From CAIMUX01 sp964473865 (GTDB taxonomy: Bacteria > Eisenbacteria > RBG-16-71-46 > CAIMUX01), in contig CAYYQN010000021.1 in the NCBI GenBank assembly GCA_964473865.1, positions 13,438 to 77,437 on the forward strand: a stretch of DNA of 64,000 nt. The letters run 5' to 3'. How positions within the stretch are numbered: position 1 is the stretch's first letter; each line of letters starts with the position of its first letter. The translations under genes and the position numbers were made by a program. The notes under the pieces were generated by a model that was not told where the DNA came from, did not search any database, and saw nothing but the letters and a program-made list of their open reading frames with translations. Positions 6,935 to 16,018 of this stretch are shown here, piece by piece.

Positions 6935-8463
6935 GTCCTCTCACGGACGATCAGGTCGCGCGCATCGCCGCACGGCTGGTCGAACGCCTGGGAACGCCCG
7001 GGGTGGGCGGACGTCGCCCGGAAGTCGCGGCGCCGGCGGCCGGGGGCGTGTCCGCGGCGAATCGGGCCGCGGCGGCCGGGACGGAGAGTCGCGCGATCCC
7101 GGGAACCGTCTCCGCCCGGGGGGCGGGCGCCGAGCCTGGAGACGGCCTCTTTGACACCCTGGATGCCGCCGTGAAGGCGGCGCGCGCCGCGTTCCTTCGC
7201 CTCAGCGCGGGAACGCTGGAGGAGCGCGGGCGCATCATCTCTGCGATCCGGGAGACGATGTTGCCGGCCGCGGAGGAGCTCTCCCGCCTGGCCTGCGAGG
7301 AGACCGGGTTGGGACGGGTCGAGGACAAGATCCTCAAGAACCGGCTGGTCACCACCAAGACGCCGGGAATCGAGGCGCTCCGCCCGGAGGCGGTTTCCGG
7401 CGACCACGGACTCACGCTCTACGAGCGGGCGCCGTACGGGGTCATCGGCGCCATCACGCCGGTGACCAACCCCACCAGCACCATCATCTGCAACACCATC
7501 GGGATGGTGGCGGCGGGGAACGCCGTCGTCTTCAACGCCCATCCGTCCGCTCGCTCCGCCTCGGGACAGACCATTCGTATGCTGAACCGGGCCATCCGGT
7601 CGGCCGGGGGCCCTCCCGACCTGGTCTGCGCGGTCGTCCGGCCGTCCATCGAAACCGCCAAGGAGCTGATGGGCCACGCCGGCATCCGACTTCTCGTGGT
7701 CACCGGGGGGGCCGGGGTAGTGGCCGAGGCGATGCAAAGCGGCAAGCGCGCGATCTGCGCCGGTCCGGGGAATCCTCCGGTGGTCGTGGATGAAACCGCC
7801 GACCTCGAGCAGGCGGCGCGGGACATCGTGCGGGGCGCCTCGCTCGACAACAACATCATCTGCACGGACGAGAAGGAGGTGTTCGTCGTACGGACGGCAG
7901 CCGACGCGCTGCTCGAAGGGATGGTCCGCCACGGCGCCTACCGGCTCAGCGCCGCGGAGCTGCGGCGCGTCGAGCAGGTGATCTTCACCGCCAACCACGG
8001 TCCCGGGAGGCCGGCGGTGGTCAACAAGGCGCTCATCGGCAAGAACGCCGCGCTCATTCTCGCGGAAGCGGGCATCCCGGCCGATCCCGGGACGCGGCTC
8101 GCGGTGGCGGACGTTCCCGCGGAGCACCCCCTGGTCTGGACCGAGCAGATGATGCCCGTCCTGCCGGTTGTCCGGGTGGGGGACGCGGGCGCGGCGATCG
8201 ACCTCGCAATCCGGGCGGAGAAAGGATGCGGACACTCGGCGGCGATGCATTCGCGGAACCTCGACAACCTCAGCCGCATGGCGCGCGAGATCAACACGAC
8301 GATCTTCGTGAAGAACGGCCCCTGCAGCGCGGGCCTGGGGGCGGGCGGCGAGGGGTTCGCCAGCTTCACGATCGCCAGCCCGACCGGCGAGGGCATGACC
8401 GGGCCGTTGAGCTTCACCCGCGAGCGGCGCTGCGTTCTGGTCGATCACTTCCGGATCGTATGA
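6931..8463 (+). CDS. BMC-associated CoA-acylating aldehyde dehydrogenase (PduP/EutE-like)
   Basis: 510 residues from a GTG overlapping the BMC-P stop. Residues 1-20 (SPLTDDQVARIAARLVERLG) can form an amphipathic helix and are joined by an Ala/Gly/Pro-rich linker (about 25-65) to the enzyme, the standard layout of a BMC encapsulation peptide. The catalytic domain has PYGVIGAITPVTNPTST, GNAVVFNAHPSA, VVTGGAGVV and the nucleophile Cys311 in NNIICTDEKE. This family oxidises an aldehyde with NAD+ and CoA to an acyl-CoA. With DeoC upstream, the natural substrate would be acetaldehyde or another short aldehyde. It is flanked on both sides by shell genes, so lumen cargo is the best interpretation. 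Confidence 0.93.
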   Translation: MSPLTDDQVARIAARLVERLGTPGVGGRRPEVAAPAAGGVSAANRAAAAGTESRAIPGTVSARGAGAEPGDGLFDTLDAAVKAARAAFLRLSAGTLEERGRIISAIRETMLPAAEELSRLACEETGLGRVEDKILKNRLVTTKTPGIEALRPEAVSGDHGLTLYERAPYGVIGAITPVTNPTSTIICNTIGMVAAGNAVVFNAHPSARSASGQTIRMLNRAIRSAGGPPDLVCAVVRPSIETAKELMGHAGIRLLVVTGGAGVVAEAMQSGKRAICAGPGNPPVVVDETADLEQAARDIVRGASLDNNIICTDEKEVFVVRTAADALLEGMVRHGAYRLSAAELRRVEQVIFTANHGPGRPAVVNKALIGKNAALILAEAGIPADPGTRLAVADVPAEHPLVWTEQMMPVLPVVRVGDAGAAIDLAIRAEKGCGHSAAMHSRNLDNLSRMAREINTTIFVKNGPCSAGLGAGGEGFASFTIASPTGEGMTGPLSFTRERRCVLVDHFRIV

Positions 8464-8464
8464 G

Positions 8465-9070
8465 ATGACGCTGCCGGCCCTCGCCCTGCTGGAATTCGAC
8501 AGCGTGGCCGCCGGGATCCGGGCGGCCGACCTCATGGTCAAGCGTGCGCCGATCGCGATGCTCCGGGCCGGAACCGTCCACCCGGGGCACTACCTCGTCC
8601 TCGTCGGGGGTACGGTCGCCTCTGTCGACGAGGCCTGGCGCGCCGGGAAGGACGAGGGCCGGGGCTTTCTGCTTGATGACGTCTTCCTTCCCGATGTCCA
8701 CGAGGAAGTCTTTCGCGGGGCGATGGGCGAGCGCCGCGGGATTCGGGAGGAGGCGCTGGGGATCCTGGAAACGCGCGGCGTGGCTTCCCTGTTGCGCGCG
8801 GCGGACGCCGGCGTGAAAGGGGCCGCCGTGCGAATCGCAGAGCTTCGTCTCGCCGATGATCTCGGCGGGCGCGCATTCCTGCTCTTCGACGGCCGGCTGA
8901 CCGCGGTCCAGGCCGCCCTGGAGATCGCCGCCGCCCGGGTCGCGGAGGGACAAATCCTGCACCAGAGCCTGTTGTCAAGGCTCGACGGAAACCTGCGCCG
9001 CCTCCTGGAGGCGACGACGCGCTTCGCGGCGTGCGCGGGGTTGGAGCCGGAGGGGGCCGAGCACCCATAG
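8465..9070 (+). CDS. BMC-T tandem-domain shell protein (Hoch_5812-like)
   Basis: 201 residues, starting 1 base after the aldehyde dehydrogenase stop. Two BMC domains in tandem: ALALLEFDSVAAGIRAADLMVKRAPI...GTVHPGHYLVLVGGTVASVDEAW and LGILETRGVASLLRAADAGVKGAAV...GGRAFLLFDGRLTAVQAALE. This is the layout and length of Hoch_5812 in Haliangium, a single-layer pseudohexameric trimer. It differs clearly from the BMC-T at 5541, so the shell carries two distinct trimer types. The C-terminal about 35 residues are helical and variable. Confidence 0.92.
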   Translation: MTLPALALLEFDSVAAGIRAADLMVKRAPIAMLRAGTVHPGHYLVLVGGTVASVDEAWRAGKDEGRGFLLDDVFLPDVHEEVFRGAMGERRGIREEALGILETRGVASLLRAADAGVKGAAVRIAELRLADDLGGRAFLLFDGRLTAVQAALEIAAARVAEGQILHQSLLSRLDGNLRRLLEATTRFAACAGLEPEGAEHP

Positions 9071-9089
9071 GGAACAGGGAGTCGAGGGC

Positions 9090-9371
9090 ATGCATCTCGG
9101 CAGAGTCATCGGAAGCCTGGTGCCGTGCGCCATCTGCGAAGGGATGGAGGGAGTGTCGCTGCTCTGGGTGCAGCCGCTCGACAAGCGCCGGGAGGCAAAG
9201 GGCCGGGCATTCGTCTGCGCCGACGGCACCCGCATGGCCGGTCCCGGCGAGACGGTCTACTGGGAGGCGAGTCGCGAGGCCGCCCTGACCCTCGACCCTT
9301 CGTTCGTGCCGGTCGACCATGCCGTAATCGGAATCGTCGATGGCGTGGAGCTCGACGGGGAGGAGGTATGA
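9090..9371 (+). CDS. BMC-P pentameric vertex protein, copy 2
   Basis: 93 residues. HLGRVIGSLVPCAICEGMEGVSLLWVQPL is the EutN/CcmL N-terminal strand-turn-strand, and VDHAVIGIVDGVEL the last core strand. Between them, FVCADGTRMAGPGETVYWEASREAALTL is more divergent than in copies 1 and 3, lacking the usual VVAVDTVGAG form. A double cysteine (C13, C16: CAIC) at the first turn is unusual. The stop overlaps the next start (ATGA). Confidence 0.9.
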   Translation: MHLGRVIGSLVPCAICEGMEGVSLLWVQPLDKRREAKGRAFVCADGTRMAGPGETVYWEASREAALTLDPSFVPVDHAVIGIVDGVELDGEEV

Positions 9372-9640
9372 TCCTGGCCCGAGTCGCCGGCCGTCTCTAC
9401 TCGACGATCCACCATCCGAGCATGGCGCGGAGGATCATCCTCGTGCTCGATCGGTTGAAGGCGAGCGGCGAGCCGGCCGGGAGCTCGATCATCGCCGTCG
9501 ACACGGTCGGCGCGGGGCCGGGGCAGACGGTCCTGGTCCTGGACGAGGGGAACGGCGCCCGCCAGGTCCTGGGCGCGGCCGACGCACCGATCCGCTCGGT
9601 GGTGGTCGGGATCGTGGATCAGGTGGAGGTCAGCGGATGA
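9368..9640 (+). CDS. BMC-P pentameric vertex protein, copy 3
   Basis: 90 residues. ILARVAGRLYSTIHHPSMARRIILVL, SSIIAVDTVGAGPGQTVLVLDEGNGAR and IRSVVVGIVDQVEV give the complete EutN/CcmL signature. It is the third vertex-type gene in the operon, matching the three pentamer paralogues I recall for the Haliangium shell. The ATG overlaps the stop of copy 2, and its own stop overlaps the ATG of the large membrane protein that follows. Confidence 0.93.
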   Translation: MILARVAGRLYSTIHHPSMARRIILVLDRLKASGEPAGSSIIAVDTVGAGPGQTVLVLDEGNGARQVLGAADAPIRSVVVGIVDQVEVSG

Positions 9641-11582
9641 AACACCCGTCGGGCAAAGCCGCGCCCCGCGCCGCGCCGGTCACGCCGGACGGAGCGCCGC
9701 GCGCGGCGTTCTTCGGGCTTTTGGCCCTCACCTTCGTTCTCGGCGCCATCCTCGGCTGGCAGAGAGTCTTCAGCCCGGACACCGGCTTCCATCTGAGTTC
9801 CGCGCGCTGGATCCTCGAGCATCATGCCTTCCCGCGCACGGACCTGCTCACCTACACGCTCTCGAATCAGCCCTATGTCGACATGCAGTGGCTCTTTCAG
9901 CTCGGCCTCCATGCCGCCCACGCGATGGCGGGCGTGGGCGGAATCATCGCCGGCGGGATCGCGCTGACCCTCGGGTTCTGGTCGCTCCTGGTCCTGCGCT
10001 CGCGGCAGCGCGACGGCGAGTGGCGCCTCGCGGCCTGCGTCCTGCTGATGCTCTTCGCGGTGGCGATCCCCTGGGAGAACCGGCCGCACCTTCTTTCGTG
10101 GATCTACGGCGCCACGTTGCTGCTCATCCTGGAGAAGCCGCCGGCGGCGAGGCGCCGCTGGCTGCCCGCGCTTCCCGCGATCATGCTCTTGTGGGCCAAC
10201 TCGCACTCGCTCTTCGTCCTGGGGATTGTGATCCTCGCGGTGTTCGTGGCCGATGAGCTGCGCCTGGGAGTCCGGGGAGACCGCCGCCTTCTCCCTTGGG
10301 CGGCCGGGGCCGTCGTGATCTGTCTCGTCAACCCCTACGGTCTCCGCGGCCTGACCTTTCCGCTGACCCAGTTCTCAGAGCTGCAGGCCGGTTCTCCGTT
10401 CAAGTCCCCGGACTACGGCATTCGCGAGTTCCTCTCGCCGTTCCATCCGCGCACCCTGGTGATCGAGGGCCACTTCGTGTGGTTCCAGCCCGCCACGTTC
10501 CAGCTGGTCTTCACCGCGCTCTTGATCGCGGCGGCGATCGTGGACCGCAAGCGGATCCGGGCGCGCGAGTGGGTGCTCCTGGGGGCGTTCGGATATCTCT
10601 TTGCGACCTCGGCGAAGAACTTCCCGTACCTCGTCATGGCGTGCTTCCCGATCGCCGTGTCCGGGCTGGCGGACCTGGGGCGCGCCGCGGCTCGGTTCGT
10701 CGCGGGGCGCGGGCACGCCCGGGATCCCGAGGGTATGGCGCGCCGCCTGCGCATCGGCGGGACGGCGGTGATTCTGGGGCTGCTCTTCCTGCCGCCGGCG
10801 ACCGGTGCCATGGGCGACGCCTTCGGCCTCGTGCAGCGGCGGGGGACCGGCTTCGATCCCCAGGCCCTTCCGGTCGGTTCCTGCCGGTTCCTGCGCGAGC
10901 ATGACGTTGAGGGCAGAGTGCTGAATGCGCTGGCCCACGGCGGCTACATCCACTGGATCACCCGCCAGCCGGTCTTCATCCACGGGATCACGGAGGTTCT
11001 GGGGGCGGAGTTCTACCGAACCTACGTCGCGATGAAGCAGCGGGACCCTCGACCCCTGGAGGCGGCGCTGCGGCGCTGGCAGCCGACCATCGCCGTGATC
11101 TCGGTGGATCACACGCCGGCCTGGCTCTACGCTCTCGCGCACCGGCCGGATTGGCGCATCGTGTATCGCGACTCCCAGGAGACGATGTTCTTTCACGAAT
11201 CGCTGCGTCCGGACATTCCGGCGCTGCCCCCGCCGCGCGCGGGCACGGACTACCCCGCCTACGACGACGCCACCGTCGAGCGCATCCTGCGGGAGGCGAC
11301 TGCGAAGCCGCCTCCGAGTCTTCGGCACCGCCTGCGGGGGGGAACGGCCTATCCGCGCGCCGAGCTGCGGTCCGCCGGCTGCTTCCTGCAGACCGGGGCG
11401 CCGGAGGCCGCGATCGGGATGGCGCTCGCCGGGCTCGATCGCACGCCATTCCTTCTTCCGGAGCTCCTGCTCACGCTGGGCCACGCCTACAACGCCCGTG
11501 GAGACTATCGCCGGGCCGACATCTGCTTTGACGCCTTCCTCCGCGCGAGCCCCGGTTCACCCCGCGCCAACGACGTGCGCCG
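9637..11582 (+). CDS. Multi-pass membrane protein with C-terminal soluble/TPR region (3' end lost in gap)
   Basis: ATG 9637 overlaps the last BMC-P stop. About 648 residues are visible. Residues 20-400 hold roughly nine hydrophobic segments (for example FFGLLALTFVLGAILGW, IIAGGIALTLGFWSLLVL, AACVLLMLFAVAIPW, AAGAVVICLVN, FVFT-type helices), with short charged loops such as FSPDTGFHLSSARWIL reminiscent of GT-C glycosyltransferases or PMT-like proteins. Residues 400-640 are soluble (LNALAHGGYIHWITRQPVFIHGIT) and end in TPR-like helices (LTLGHAYNARGDYRRADICFDAFL). I cannot name a function. A link to the microcompartment is suggested only by the translational overlap. Confidence 0.65.
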
Positions 11583-11682
11583 NNNNNNNNNNNNNNNNNN
11601 NNNNNNNNNNNNNNNNNNNNNNNNNNNNNNNNNNNNNNNNNNNNNNNNNNNNNNNNNNNNNNNNNNNNNNNNNNNNNNNNNN
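11583..11682. other. Assembly gap (100 N)
   Basis: Exactly 100 N. It removes the C-terminus of the membrane protein; the intergenic distance to the following minus-strand lipoprotein gene is unknown. Confidence 0.95.
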
Positions 11683-11705
11683 GCGGCGGGGAGCCGCCCC
11701 GGCCC

Positions 11706-12854
11706 TCAGTCTCTCCAGGCGAAGACTCCGGCGATCGAGCTGTTGTCGCGGCTCTGGGCATAGCCGCCCACGATCAGGTCGTTTCCGAAGACATCCAACG
11801 CTTCGATCTGGGGGCTGGGGTAGACCTCGTCGGCATGGGAGTCGGTCCACGGCGTCGACCACGTGGCGCCGTCCCAGAGAGCGAGACCGGCGGCCCGCCG
11901 GTGGCCCGCCATTGTGAGAAACCCGCCGACCGCAAGCTTGTCCTCGTAGATCGCCAGAGCATTGACCCCGCAGTTGCCACAACTCGGATGATAGACGAAC
12001 GAGATACCATCCCCGAGCTTGCGCCAGGCTGTTCCGGTCCACGCCGCGATTCCCGCCGCATCGACGCCTCCGGCGGTGGCAAAGCCACCGGCGGCGATCA
12101 ACTCTCCCTGGAAGACCGAGAGGCACACGGCTGCACCGTCCATGCCCGAGCCCAGCGGGCGCCAGGCTTCGCCGTCCCACTGCGCAACAATTTCTTCGGC
12201 GGACCCACCTGGTGGATTCTGTACACCCCCCGCTGCGATCAATGCGCCGTTGTAGACGGTGAGCGCGTTCACGTACTCGAACCCCGCGCCGAACGAGCTC
12301 CAGGTGGTCCCGTTCCAGCGCGAAAGCGCCGGAACGTTCGATGCCGCGTTCGCGGAGTATCGGGCCCCGGCCACGATCAAGTCGCCGTCGTAGACGGTCA
12401 TGTCCCAGACGGCGCCGAATCTGGCCGCCGGCTCGCCGACCGGCGTCCACGAAGCTCCGTTCCAGCTCAGCAGCGGCGCGCCTTCCGAACCCGCGGTCCC
12501 GCCGACGATCAATTCATCGCGAAACACCTCCATCGCCAGGATCGAAGCGAAGACGGGCGGGGGGTCGTCGCCCATCGGCTTCCAGGACTCGCCCTCGAGC
12601 CGGGCGATGAGGGCCGAGCGCGGGTCCGCCGGCATCACGCTGATGCCGCAGGCGATGAGGGTGTCGTGGTACACGATGGTGTCGAGGATGTTTGGATTGT
12701 CGGTGTCCCCGGGGGGGCGGGCCAGGTCCCCGACCACCTGCCAGGTCCGTTGCGCCGCCCCGGGTGCCAGAGGAGCATCGCTTCCGCAGCCGATGGCGAT
12801 GATCGCCATGAACAGGGCTGAGAACACCGCCAGGGCGCACCATCGAATCGACAT
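11706..12854 (-). CDS. Secreted lipoprotein with kelch/beta-propeller-like repeats
   Basis: 382 residues from ATG 12854. The first 24 residues are a lipoprotein signal ending in the lipobox IIAIGC. The mature protein consists of about seven repeats of 40-45 residues of the form (L-x-VY-G-x-LI-V/A-GG ... A-W-G-x-W-x-x-LG), for instance VNALTVYNGALIAAGG followed by IVAQWDGEAWRPLGSGM. This looks like a kelch-like beta-propeller. Proteins of this style are common in FCB-group and Eisenbacteria-like genomes, where the function is unknown; a surface-exposed or periplasmic binding role is plausible. It lies 95 bases downstream of the RND pump gene on the same strand. Confidence 0.75.
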   Translation of the reverse strand: MSIRWCALAVFSALFMAIIAIGCGSDAPLAPGAAQRTWQVVGDLARPPGDTDNPNILDTIVYHDTLIACGISVMPADPRSALIARLEGESWKPMGDDPPPVFASILAMEVFRDELIVGGTAGSEGAPLLSWNGASWTPVGEPAARFGAVWDMTVYDGDLIVAGARYSANAASNVPALSRWNGTTWSSFGAGFEYVNALTVYNGALIAAGGVQNPPGGSAEEIVAQWDGEAWRPLGSGMDGAAVCLSVFQGELIAAGGFATAGGVDAAGIAAWTGTAWRKLGDGISFVYHPSCGNCGVNALAIYEDKLAVGGFLTMAGHRRAAGLALWDGATWSTPWTDSHADEVYPSPQIEALDVFGNDLIVGGYAQSRDNSSIAGVFAWRD

Positions 12855-12949
12855 CCCATACCTCCCATATCCAGACCGGCGACGGTCCGGGTCGCAACCG
12901 CGCCGCGGGCCAGGAAAGGGCTTCCCGGCGGACGCCGCCTCGCGGCCTG

Positions 12950-15900
12950 CTAGGTCCTCGGCCGCATCCTCCGCCGGATCCGATCCATGTAGACGAAGAA
13001 GACCGGCGTCACGAACAGGGTCAGGAACTGGGAAAAGACCAACCCGCCCACGACCGCCAACCCCAGCGGCTGCCGCGACTCGGCTCCGGCGCCGAGGCCG
13101 ATCGCGATCGGTAGCGTACCCACGAGCGCCGCCATCGTCGTCATCATGATCGGGCGGAAGCGGACCAGGCACGCCTCGATGATGGCGTCGACCGCTCCCT
13201 TGCCCTCGGACTGCTGTGCCGAGAGCGCGAAGTCGATCATCATGATGCCGTTCTTCTTCACCAGGCCGATCAGCAGGATGATGCCCACGAAAGCGTAGAT
13301 CCCCAGCTCGACCTTGAAAAGCAGGAGCGTGACCAGCGCGCCAAACCCGGCGAACGGCAGCGCGGAGAGAATCGTCAGCGGGTGAATGAAGCTCTCGTAC
13401 AGGATTCCCAGCACGATGTAGATGACGAGCACCGCGAGCCAGAGGAGAATCCCAAGCCCGCGCATCGAGGACTGGAACACCTGGGCGGTCCCCGCGAACT
13501 CCGCGCTGACGGTGGCCGGCAGCTCGGTGCGGGCCAGAGTCTGCACCTCGGCGACGGCCGCACCCAGAGAGGTCCCGGCCTTCAGGTTGAACGATAGAGT
13601 CACCGACGGGAGCTGCCCCGAGTGGTTGATCGACGACGGACCGACCCCCTCGCGCACCGTGGCCACGGCGCTTAGCGGCACGAGATCCCCGCGCGCCGAG
13701 CGCACGCGGAGCAGGTCCAGGGCCGACGGGTCCGCGCGGTACTCGGGCAAGAGCTCGAGGATGACCGCGAACTGGTTGTTCGGGGCGAAGATGGTTGTGA
13801 CTTGGCCGGACGAGTAGGCGGTCGCCAGGTTCGACTCGATCGAGCGCATGGAGAGGCCCAGGGCTGACGCCCGGTCGCGGTCGATCTCGACCGTTACCTC
13901 CGGCGTGCGGATTTGCAGGTCGCTGGTCACGTCCTGGAGGACCGGCAGCGCCTTGAGCTTCCCCTCGAAACTCCGGGCCGCCCGGTAGAGCTCCTCGGTG
14001 TCGGTCCCGCGCAGCGTGAACTGGTAGTCGCTGCGGGATTGGCGTCCGCCCACCTGGATGGGCGGCGGGTTGGTGAGGAACACGCGCAATCCCGGAATGG
14101 CCGCCAGCTTTGGCCGGAGCCGTTCGATGATCTGCTCGGGACTCAGGTTCCGTTGGCTCTTTGGCTTGAGGCGGATGAAGAAGTTCCCCTGGTTGGTGGA
14201 CCCGCTGCCGCGCCCCCCGGCGGAAGACATGAACGCGTCGATGTTCGGGTCGGCCGCGAGGACCGCGGCCGCGGCCCGCTGGTGCTCGACCATCGATTCG
14301 AATGAGGTGCCTTCGGCCATCTCGGTGCTCCCGGAGAGCCGCCCGGTGTCCTCGGTGGGGAGGAATCCCTTGGGGATCCGGTCGAAGAGCACGACCGTCA
14401 CCGCCAGGATCGCGGCTGAGTAGAGCATGGTGAACCGGCGATGGCGGATGGACCAGCGCAAGCCGCGCTCGTAGATCTGAAGCGTGCGGGCGAACATCCT
14501 TTCCGTCGCGGCGTAGATCCGTCCGTGGTGTGCCTGCGCCGATGGCTTCAGGAACCGGCTCGCGAGCATCGGCGTCAAGGAGAGGGAGATGAACCCCGAG
14601 ATGAGGATCGCGGCCGTGATGGTGATGGCGAATTCGCGGAAGAGCCGCCCGAGGATTCCGCCCATGAAGAGGATCGGGATGAAGACCGCCGTCAACGCCA
14701 GGGTCATCGAGAGGATGGTGAAGCCGATCTCCCGAGACCCCTTGAGGGCCGCTTGAAACGCGGTCTCGCCCTTTTCCATGTGCCGGACGATGTTCTCCAG
14801 CATGACAATCGCATCGTCGACCAGGAAGCCGACCGACAGGGTCATTGCCATCAGCGACAGGTTGTCGAGGTTGAACCGGCAGAAGTGGAGGACGATGAAG
14901 GTCCCGACCAGGGACATCGGGATCGCCAGCGAAGGAATCACCGTGGCGGAGATGTTCCGCAGGAAACCGAAGATCACGAGCACGACGAGGACAAGGGTGA
15001 ATGCCAGGGTGGCCTTCACGTCATCCACCGAATGGCGGATCGACTCCGAGCGATCGAAGAGGATCTGCATGTCGACCGAGGCGGGAAGCTGCTCGCGAAA
15101 CGTGGGGATGAGGGCCCGCACCGCGGAGGCGACCTCCACCGTGTTGGTGCCCGGTTGCCGCTGCACCGCCAGAATCATGCCACGCTGGTCCACGAACCAG
15201 GCAGCCTGCTTGTCGTTCTGCGTGCTGTCGATGACCCGGCCCAACTCCTCCAGTCGGATCGGCCGGCCGCTGCGGTAAGCGACCACGATCGGCCGGTAGC
15301 TCTCGGCCTCGAAGAGCTGTCCGGAGGTCTGAATGGTGAACGACTTCTGGGGGCCCTGCAGGGTGCCGGTGGGAAGGCTCACGTTGGCTGCGGCGATCGC
15401 CCCGGCCACTTCCTCGATGCCCAGGTCGCGGCTGGCGAGCGCCTTGGGGTCGAGCTGCACTCGCACCGCGTACTTCTGCGAGCCGAAGACCTGTACCTGG
15501 GCGACCCCGCTGACGGTCGAGATGCGCTGCGCCAGCAGGGTCTGGGCGTATTCGTCCAGCGTATAGAGAGGTAGACTCGGCGAGGTTAGCGCGATGAACA
15601 GGATCGGGGCGTCGGCGGGATTCACCTTGCGGTAGGACGGCGGGTTGGGCATGTCCGCCGGAAGTTGGCGCAAGGTGGAGGCGATCGCTGATTGCACATC
15701 CTGCGCGGCCGCGTCGATGTCCCGGTCGAGAGCGAATTGCAGCGTGATCGAGGTCGAGCCCAGCGAGTTGCTGGAGGTCATCGACTCCACGCCGGCGATG
15801 GTGGAAAACTGCCGTTCCAGGGGGGTGGCGACCGATGAGGCCATCGTCTCAGGCGAGGCCCCGGGCAGGTTGGCCGAGACCTGCAGCGTGGGGAAGTCGA

Positions 15901-16018
15901 TATTCGGCAGGTCGCTCACCGGCAGCAGGCGTTCCGAGACGATTCCGAAGATCAGGATGGAGGCCATGACCAGCGTGGTCATGACCGGTCGGCGGATGAA
16001 CGGCTCCGCGATGTTCAT
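12950..16018 (-). CDS. RND multidrug efflux transporter (AcrB/MdtBC-like)
   Basis: 1022 residues, the full length of HAE1-family RND pumps. N-terminus NIAEPFIRRPVMTTLVMASILIFG and LPVSDLPNIDFPTLQVSANLPGASPETM are typical of the MdtB/MdtC branch. The proton-relay aspartates are present in TM4 (SVGFLVDDAIVMLENIVRH), and the second half repeats the fold (LLIGLVKKNGIMMIDFAL). It acts in the inner membrane, exporting small molecules through the adaptor and outer-membrane channel encoded just upstream. Its ATG overlaps the adaptor stop by 4 bases. Substrate cannot be predicted. Confidence 0.95.
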   Translation of the reverse strand: MNIAEPFIRRPVMTTLVMASILIFGIVSERLLPVSDLPNIDFPTLQVSANLPGASPETMASSVATPLERQFSTIAGVESMTSSNSLGSTSITLQFALDRDIDAAAQDVQSAIASTLRQLPADMPNPPSYRKVNPADAPILFIALTSPSLPLYTLDEYAQTLLAQRISTVSGVAQVQVFGSQKYAVRVQLDPKALASRDLGIEEVAGAIAAANVSLPTGTLQGPQKSFTIQTSGQLFEAESYRPIVVAYRSGRPIRLEELGRVIDSTQNDKQAAWFVDQRGMILAVQRQPGTNTVEVASAVRALIPTFREQLPASVDMQILFDRSESIRHSVDDVKATLAFTLVLVVLVIFGFLRNISATVIPSLAIPMSLVGTFIVLHFCRFNLDNLSLMAMTLSVGFLVDDAIVMLENIVRHMEKGETAFQAALKGSREIGFTILSMTLALTAVFIPILFMGGILGRLFREFAITITAAILISGFISLSLTPMLASRFLKPSAQAHHGRIYAATERMFARTLQIYERGLRWSIRHRRFTMLYSAAILAVTVVLFDRIPKGFLPTEDTGRLSGSTEMAEGTSFESMVEHQRAAAAVLAADPNIDAFMSSAGGRGSGSTNQGNFFIRLKPKSQRNLSPEQIIERLRPKLAAIPGLRVFLTNPPPIQVGGRQSRSDYQFTLRGTDTEELYRAARSFEGKLKALPVLQDVTSDLQIRTPEVTVEIDRDRASALGLSMRSIESNLATAYSSGQVTTIFAPNNQFAVILELLPEYRADPSALDLLRVRSARGDLVPLSAVATVREGVGPSSINHSGQLPSVTLSFNLKAGTSLGAAVAEVQTLARTELPATVSAEFAGTAQVFQSSMRGLGILLWLAVLVIYIVLGILYESFIHPLTILSALPFAGFGALVTLLLFKVELGIYAFVGIILLIGLVKKNGIMMIDFALSAQQSEGKGAVDAIIEACLVRFRPIMMTTMAALVGTLPIAIGLGAGAESRQPLGLAVVGGLVFSQFLTLFVTPVFFVYMDRIRRRMRPRT

